This document shows, in pieces, positions 15,198-18,940 of a stretch of DNA of 18,940 nt (positions are counted from its first letter, which is position 1; each line of letters opens with the position of its first letter). The position numbers were made by a program, and so were the translations under genes. The notes beneath the pieces were generated by a model, which worked only from the letters and a program-made list of their open reading frames with translations, made no database searches and was not told the DNA's origin. This DNA is from an uncultured Eubacteriales bacterium (GTDB lineage: Bacteria > Bacillota > Clostridia > Oscillospirales > Oscillospiraceae), in assembly GCA_900550705.1 (NCBI GenBank), contig URTG01000012.1, forward strand, positions 1 to 18,940, read 5' to 3'.

Positions 15198-15886
15198 TAC
15201 GCATTGCCCCCTTCCTCAGTCTCGGCAGGCACAGCGGCCTTCTTGGGGCGGCTGGTCAGCCAGGTGGCGGCGGCCATCAGCACACCGAAGACAAAGAAGC
15301 CGCCGGGCGCGCTGGTCATCAGGGAGAAGGAATCCACCGACTCGGGGATCACGCGGATGGAGAAGTCGGCCCCCAGGGCGGGGATCAGGCTGCCCAGGCC
15401 GGACATCCAGGTGCCGGAGCCCAGGATCTCACGGATGGTACCCATGATGGTCAGGGTGATGGTAAAGCCGATGCCCATGCCGATGCCGTCCAGCGCGGAA
15501 TCGAACACGCCGTTCTTAGAGGCGAACATCTCGGCACGGCCCAGAATGATGCAGTTCACGACGATCAGGGGCAGATACACGCCCAGGGCCTTGTCCAGGT
15601 CGGGCACGAAGGCCTTCACCAGCATCTGGACCACAGACACGAAGCCGGCGATCAGCGTGATATAGCAGGGAATACGGACCTGGTCGGGAATGACCTTCCG
15701 CAGCGCGGAGATGGCCACGTTGGAGCACAGCAGCACGAACGTGGCGGCCAAGCCCATGCCGATGCCGTTGGAGGCCATGGTGGTGGTAGCCAGCGTGGGG
15801 CAGGTGCCCAGGACCAGGCGCAGCACGGGGTTTTCATTCAAAATGCCGTTGGTTAAAATATGCAGTTTGCTATTCTTACTACTCAT
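15197..15886 (-). CDS. rnfE: Rnf complex subunit E, membrane protein
   Basis: Integral membrane subunit of 229 residues, partner of RnfA in the ion-translocating core. The conserved cysteines appear in VLRLVLGTCPTLATTT (Cys29) and GVYLPLIVVNCIILGRAE (Cys112). FDSALDGIGMGIGFT and REILGSGTW are further family blocks. The C-terminal part extends about 25 residues past the last helix, with a charged tail rich in Lys and Glu. The ribosome site is weak (AAGGCGGTG before the ATG), 16 bases after rnfG. The stop codon overlaps the start of rnfA. Confidence 0.97.
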   Translation of the reverse strand: MSSKNSKLHILTNGILNENPVLRLVLGTCPTLATTTMASNGIGMGLAATFVLLCSNVAISALRKVIPDQVRIPCYITLIAGFVSVVQMLVKAFVPDLDKALGVYLPLIVVNCIILGRAEMFASKNGVFDSALDGIGMGIGFTITLTIMGTIREILGSGTWMSGLGSLIPALGADFSIRVIPESVDSFSLMTSAPGGFFVFGVLMAAATWLTSRPKKAAVPAETEEGGNA

Positions 15887-15902
15887 CTTGACTCACCGCC
15901 TT

Positions 15903-16433
15903 TCAAGGAATCTGATTGTAGGCCGCGATGGCGGAGTTGACAGCGCTCAGCACCGCGCGGCTGGAGATGGTCGCGCCGGTGTAGGCGTCCACGTCCTGGT
16001 TCAGGACCAGCTCATGGTCGGCAGCCAGGCCCTCGTAGCGGGTCCAGTAGTCAGCGTTGGCGACCACATTGCTGCCGATGCCCTTGGTCTCGGCCTGCTC
16101 GGTGACCTTGATCTGCTTGATGGTCCCGTCGGGGTTGAAGGCAGTCATAACCACCACATCGCCGCCGTAGCCCTTGGCGGAGCTGGTGATGACCACGCCC
16201 ACGTCGTTGGTGGTCTTGTAGATGGCGGAGACGTTCTCGGCGGTGAGGTCCACGGCCTCAAAGCCCTGGGCGTCGGGCAGCAGCTCGGTACGGGCTGCCT
16301 CCTCCGCGGCCTGGGTGGCCGCCTCGATGATGGGGGCGGTTACGTTGTTGGTGGCGGCCAGCGCGCCGGTCACCACGATGCAGATGGCGCACAGCACCAC
16401 GATAGGCTTAAATACCTTGTTCCAGTTGCTCAT
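15903..16433 (-). CDS. rnfG: Rnf complex subunit G, FMN-binding protein
   Basis: Electron carrier of 176 residues with one N-terminal membrane helix (about 9-27) and an extracytoplasmic FMN-binding domain. The flavin is expected to be bound covalently through a phosphodiester to Thr155 in the motif DAYTGATISS (149-158), the local form of the S/T-GAT motif. AETKGIGSNV (114-123) is the other conserved block. It is short compared with enterobacterial RsxG (about 200 residues) but usual for clostridia. The ATG overlaps the rnfD stop as ATGA, with GGGAGGTG upstream inside rnfD. Confidence 0.95.
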   Translation of the reverse strand: MSNWNKVFKPIVVLCAICIVVTGALAATNNVTAPIIEAATQAAEEAARTELLPDAQGFEAVDLTAENVSAIYKTTNDVGVVITSSAKGYGGDVVVMTAFNPDGTIKQIKVTEQAETKGIGSNVVANADYWTRYEGLAADHELVLNQDVDAYTGATISSRAVLSAVNSAIAAYNQIP

Positions 16434-17374
16434 TTCGCGGCACCTCCCTGTTTCGCCTTGGCAATGCCCAGCCGATCCTGGCGGGTATTGACCTCAATAT
16501 AGGGCACCAGCAGGTTCATCAGCAGAATGGCGAAGGACACGCCCTCGTTCATGGTGCCCAGGAACCGGATGGCGCAAGTGATGATGCCCAGGCCCAGGCC
16601 AAAGACGATCTTGCCCTTGTTGGTGGTGGGAGAGGTCACATAGTCGGTGGCCATAAAGAAGGCACCCAGCATCAGGCCGCCGGACAGCAGCTGCACGATG
16701 GGGTCACGGCCGCTGATGACGGACAGGACGGCCACAGTGGCCAGATAGGTCACGGGGATCACCGGGCTGATGACCTTGGTGGCGATCAGGTAAAGGCCGC
16801 CCAGCAGCAGGGTGATGGCGCAGGTCTCGCCCAGCACACCGCCGTGGTTGCCCAGCAGCAGGGTCACATAATCGCTGGCGCCCAGCTGACCGGACACGGC
16901 CAGCGGGGTGGCGGAGGCCAGGGCGTCGATGCCGTTGGCGGGCTTGGGATAGTTGGACATGGCGCTGGCAAAGCCCATGGCCAGAGCGATACGGCCCACG
17001 ATGGCGGGGTTGGCAAAGTTGTAGCCCAGACCGCCGAACAGCTGCTTGACGATCACGATGGCGATGAACGCGCCCACCACGGCCATCCACCAGGGCAGGG
17101 TCGCGGGCATATTAAAGGCCAGCAGCATACCGGTGACCACGGCGGAGAAGTCGTCCACCGCCGCCTCGCGGCCCATGAGCTTGCAGTAGGCCGCCTCGAA
17201 GAAGACGCAGGCCGCCACCGTGATGGCGGTGAGGATCAGGGAATTGATCCCGAAGACGATCACCGAGGCGACCAGGGTGGGGATCATGGCAATGCAGACG
17301 CGCTGCATGATTTTCTGGGTGCTGTCCGCACTGGTAATGTGAGGGGCAGCAGTGACGATAAGCTTATTGGCCAT
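16430..17374 (-). CDS. rnfD: Rnf complex subunit D, membrane flavoprotein
   Basis: Polytopic membrane subunit of 314 residues related to NqrB, part of the ion pathway and carrier of a covalently bound FMN. The attachment motif is ALASATPLAV (151-160), with Thr156 as the likely anchor. FGGLGYNFANPAIVGRIAL (113-131) and FFMATDYVTSPTTNKGK are strongly conserved blocks. Two starts are possible: GTG at 17377 and ATG at 17374. The ATG is chosen; it overlaps the rnfC stop as TGATG, and GGAGGT is placed well for it. Its stop overlaps rnfG. Confidence 0.96.
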   Translation of the reverse strand: MANKLIVTAAPHITSADSTQKIMQRVCIAMIPTLVASVIVFGINSLILTAITVAACVFFEAAYCKLMGREAAVDDFSAVVTGMLLAFNMPATLPWWMAVVGAFIAIVIVKQLFGGLGYNFANPAIVGRIALAMGFASAMSNYPKPANGIDALASATPLAVSGQLGASDYVTLLLGNHGGVLGETCAITLLLGGLYLIATKVISPVIPVTYLATVAVLSVISGRDPIVQLLSGGLMLGAFFMATDYVTSPTTNKGKIVFGLGLGIITCAIRFLGTMNEGVSFAILLMNLLVPYIEVNTRQDRLGIAKAKQGGAAK

Positions 17375-18684
17375 CACTTCTTACCTCCATTCTTCATCAT
17401 AACCTTCGCCAGCGCGATGGAGGGGGCCAGGGGCCGCTTGGCCGGGCAGACGAAGGAACAGGTGCCGCAGCTCATGCACAGGTCGGCATTCAGCTCCCGC
17501 AGCAGGTCCACGTTGCCGTCGTTATACGCCTGAACGATCTCCTTGGCGGACAGGCCCAGGGGGCAGGCGTTGGTGCAGCGGCCGCAGTGGATGCAGTTGC
17601 TGGCCTTGGGCAGCCGGGCGAACTTCTCCGAGAAGGCCAGGACCGCGTTGTTGTTCTTCAGAATGGGCTGAGACAGGTCGGCGATACAGTTGCCCATCAT
17701 GGGGCCGCCGTACAGCACCTTGCCCGGCTCGGCGGTGAGACCGCCGCAGAAGTCCAGCAGCTCCTGCACGGGGGTGCCGATCACGACCTCTACGTTCTTG
17801 GGCTCCTTGACAATGTCGCCGTCCACGGTGAGGCGCTTGGTGACCAGAGGCATACCGGTCTCCAGATACTTGCCCACAAAGGCCACGGAGGTGACGTTCA
17901 TCACAATCACGCCCACATCGGAGGGCAGACCGGGGAAGGGCACTTCCCGGCCGGTGCAGTTCTCGATGAGGACCTTCTCAGCGCCCTGGGGGTACCGGCA
18001 GGGCAGCTGCTTGACCTCGATGCCGGGCTCGTCGATGGCGTCCTTCATCTTGGCGATGGCCTTGGGCTTGTTGCCCTCGATGCCGATGATGCACTTGCCG
18101 ATGTTCAGATACTTCATCACGGCCTTGATGCCGCTGAGGATGAAGTGGGTATCCTCCAGGAAGCAGCGGTTGTCCGAGGTGATGTAGGGCTCGCACTCCG
18201 CGCCGTTGATGACCAGGGTGTCGATCTCGTCCAGATTCTTGGGGGCCAGCTTGACCGCAGTGGGGAAGCCGGCGCCGCCCAGACCCACCAGACCGCTGGC
18301 GCGGACGGCGTCCTGGAAGGACTTCAGATCGGTGACCTCCGGGGGAGCAATGGCAGGGTCCACCGTCTGCTCGCCATCGGGGATGATGACCACGGCGGTC
18401 TGGACTGCGCCGTTGGGCGCGGTGATGGTGGTGATGCTGTCCACCTTGCCGGACACGCCGGAGTGGATGTCGGACGAGACAAAGCCGCCGGCCTTGCCCA
18501 CCACCGTGCCGACATAGACCTGATCGCCCTTGGCCACAGCGGGCGCAGCCGGTGCACCGATGTGCTGGCCCATGGACAGAACGATCTTAGACGGCAGCGG
18601 CATAACCACCGTCTCAAGGTCGGAAGTTCTCTTCTCGTGGGGAACTCCCGCGCCCTGTGCGGAACGTTTGAGGAATTTACTCAT
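17374..18684 (-). CDS. rnfC: Rnf complex subunit C, NADH-binding iron-sulfur protein
   Basis: Peripheral cytoplasmic subunit that exchanges electrons with NAD+/NADH. The protein is 436 residues. An N-terminal barrel-sandwich region (about 35-90) is followed by the Complex I 51 kDa-like nucleotide and flavin fold with GLVGLGGAGFPTAVKL (131-146) and INGAECEPYITSD (159-171). Two [4Fe-4S] motifs follow: CIHCGRCTNACP (Cys364/367/370/374) and CMSCGTCSFVCP (Cys403/406/409/413). The C-terminus is short, without the long alanine-rich tail of gamma-proteobacterial RnfC. It is the first gene of rnfCDGEAB; GGAGG lies 11 bases before the ATG. A short frame in the leader ends on this ATG. Confidence 0.97.
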   Translation of the reverse strand: MSKFLKRSAQGAGVPHEKRTSDLETVVMPLPSKIVLSMGQHIGAPAAPAVAKGDQVYVGTVVGKAGGFVSSDIHSGVSGKVDSITTITAPNGAVQTAVVIIPDGEQTVDPAIAPPEVTDLKSFQDAVRASGLVGLGGAGFPTAVKLAPKNLDEIDTLVINGAECEPYITSDNRCFLEDTHFILSGIKAVMKYLNIGKCIIGIEGNKPKAIAKMKDAIDEPGIEVKQLPCRYPQGAEKVLIENCTGREVPFPGLPSDVGVIVMNVTSVAFVGKYLETGMPLVTKRLTVDGDIVKEPKNVEVVIGTPVQELLDFCGGLTAEPGKVLYGGPMMGNCIADLSQPILKNNNAVLAFSEKFARLPKASNCIHCGRCTNACPLGLSAKEIVQAYNDGNVDLLRELNADLCMSCGTCSFVCPAKRPLAPSIALAKVMMKNGGKK

Positions 18685-18815
18685 TCAAATTTCGACCTCC
18701 CTATACTGCAATCGCGAAACACAGTACTTGCTTCTTCCCTTTGCCCGCCGCTCTCTCTCATTCGAAGCCCGGGCTTCTTTCTACCTCCTACATCAAAGTG
18801 TGCGCCTGGGTTCAT
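18681..18815 (-). CDS. Possible 44-codon leader ORF overlapping the rnfC start
   Basis: An ATG at 18815 opens 44 codons ending in a TGA that overlaps the rnfC ATG as ATGA. The peptide is Arg/Gly/Glu-rich, with no recognisable domain or membrane segment. Against it: the nearest purine-rich site, AGGGG, is only two bases before the ATG, and an internal in-frame ATG at 18761 lacks a well-placed site. The overlap may be chance, since the segment is probably a structured leader RNA. Low confidence as a real gene; it is recorded because the stop placement would allow translational coupling. Confidence 0.2.
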   Translation of the reverse strand: MNPGAHFDVGGRKKPGLRMRESGGQREEASTVFRDCSIGRSKFE

Positions 18816-18889
18816 TTCCCCTACGCACGACAAAATCCGCCGGCCCCCTTGGCCACCTCAAACAGGCTGGGAGCCGCCGACTTCTTTGC
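18685..18889 (-). promoter_or_regulatory. Structured 5' leader of the rnf operon
   Basis: About 205 bases separate the predicted transcription start from rnfC. In minus-strand sense several stems are visible: 18873-18892 (GCCGC/GCGGC), 18842-18854 (GGCC/GGCC), 18800-18828 (GTGCG/CGCAC with an inner GGG/CCC), the 14-base perfect palindrome gaagcccgggcttc at 18764-18777, and 18704-18726 (TACTG/CAGTA) just before the ribosome site. An AGGAGGT at about 18782-18788 has no start codon at usable distance. I could not match it to a riboswitch or T-box that I know. It could be a cis-regulatory RNA or an inserted dispersed repeat. Confidence 0.45.
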
Positions 18890-18895
18890 GGCAAT

Positions 18896-18924
18896 ATAAT
18901 ACACCTTTTTCTTTATAAATGCAA
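18896..18924 (-). promoter_or_regulatory. Predicted promoter of the rnf operon
   Basis: On the minus strand TTGCAT (18919-18924) and TATTAT (18896-18901) are 17 bases apart in the only strongly AT-rich stretch upstream of rnfC. Transcription would start near 18889. It lacks the TGTGC extension seen at the other promoters of this window. The upstream flank runs out of the window at 18940, so any operator further up cannot be seen. Confidence 0.5.
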
Positions 18925-18940
18925 GATTGAAATGTAAAAC

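Noticed and set aside
18685..18940. T-box, FMN riboswitch or Rex operator in the rnf upstream region
   Set aside because: I looked for the T-box AGGGTGG-type sequence, FMN-element core sequences and the TTGTTAA-N4-TTAACAA type Rex palindrome and saw none.

Overview
This window is ordinary chromosomal DNA of a high-GC (my estimate is a little over 60%), anaerobic, Gram-positive-lineage bacterium. The best guess is a gut Oscillospiraceae of the Flavonifractor / Pseudoflavonifractor / Intestinimonas kind. The reasons are the clostridial rnfCDGEAB gene order, the peptidoglycan and t6A gene sets typical of Firmicutes, the strong AGGAGG ribosome sites, and GC-rich third codon positions that open long false antisense frames. 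The genus is inferred, not shown. No mobile element, CRISPR array, rRNA or tRNA gene was seen.

Region 1 (5-10309, all minus strand) reads from a promoter near 10281-10309 as one probable long operon: ddl, murF, an ABC-F ATPase, a YdcF/SanA-like membrane protein, prfA, an 89-residue protein of unknown function, a HAD phosphatase, tsaC (Sua5 type), coaE and an M18 aminopeptidase. Most genes are separated by 1-50 bases or overlap. It combines the last cytoplasmic steps of cell-wall precursor synthesis with translation (release factor 1, an ABC-F ribosome factor, t6A tRNA modification) and CoA synthesis.

Region 2 (10387-12336, minus strand) is a compact tsaE-tsaB-upp operon that ends in a strong intrinsic terminator. 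Its promoter lies back to back with the promoter of a plus-strand SEDS glycosyltransferase gene (FtsW/RodA/SpoVE family, 12411-13610). A second promoter-like site inside tsaB could drive upp alone.

Region 3 (13649-13761) is the convergent gap between the SEDS gene and the rnf operon. It holds an 11-bp perfect hairpin that looks like a dispersed palindromic repeat, and a terminator that probably works in both directions.

Region 4 (13779-18924, minus strand) is a complete rnfCDGEAB operon for a membrane ferredoxin:NAD+ oxidoreductase that couples electron transfer to Na+ or H+ export. It is preceded by an unusual GC-rich leader of about 200 nucleotides with several hairpins and a 44-codon reading frame whose stop overlaps the rnfC start. 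That leader is the most interesting unexplained piece of the window.

No wholly new multi-gene system is evident. The points worth a second look are the rnf leader, the symmetric divergent promoters with a recurring extended -10 element, the internal upp promoter, the loss of prmC from beside prfA, and the small unknown gene in its place.
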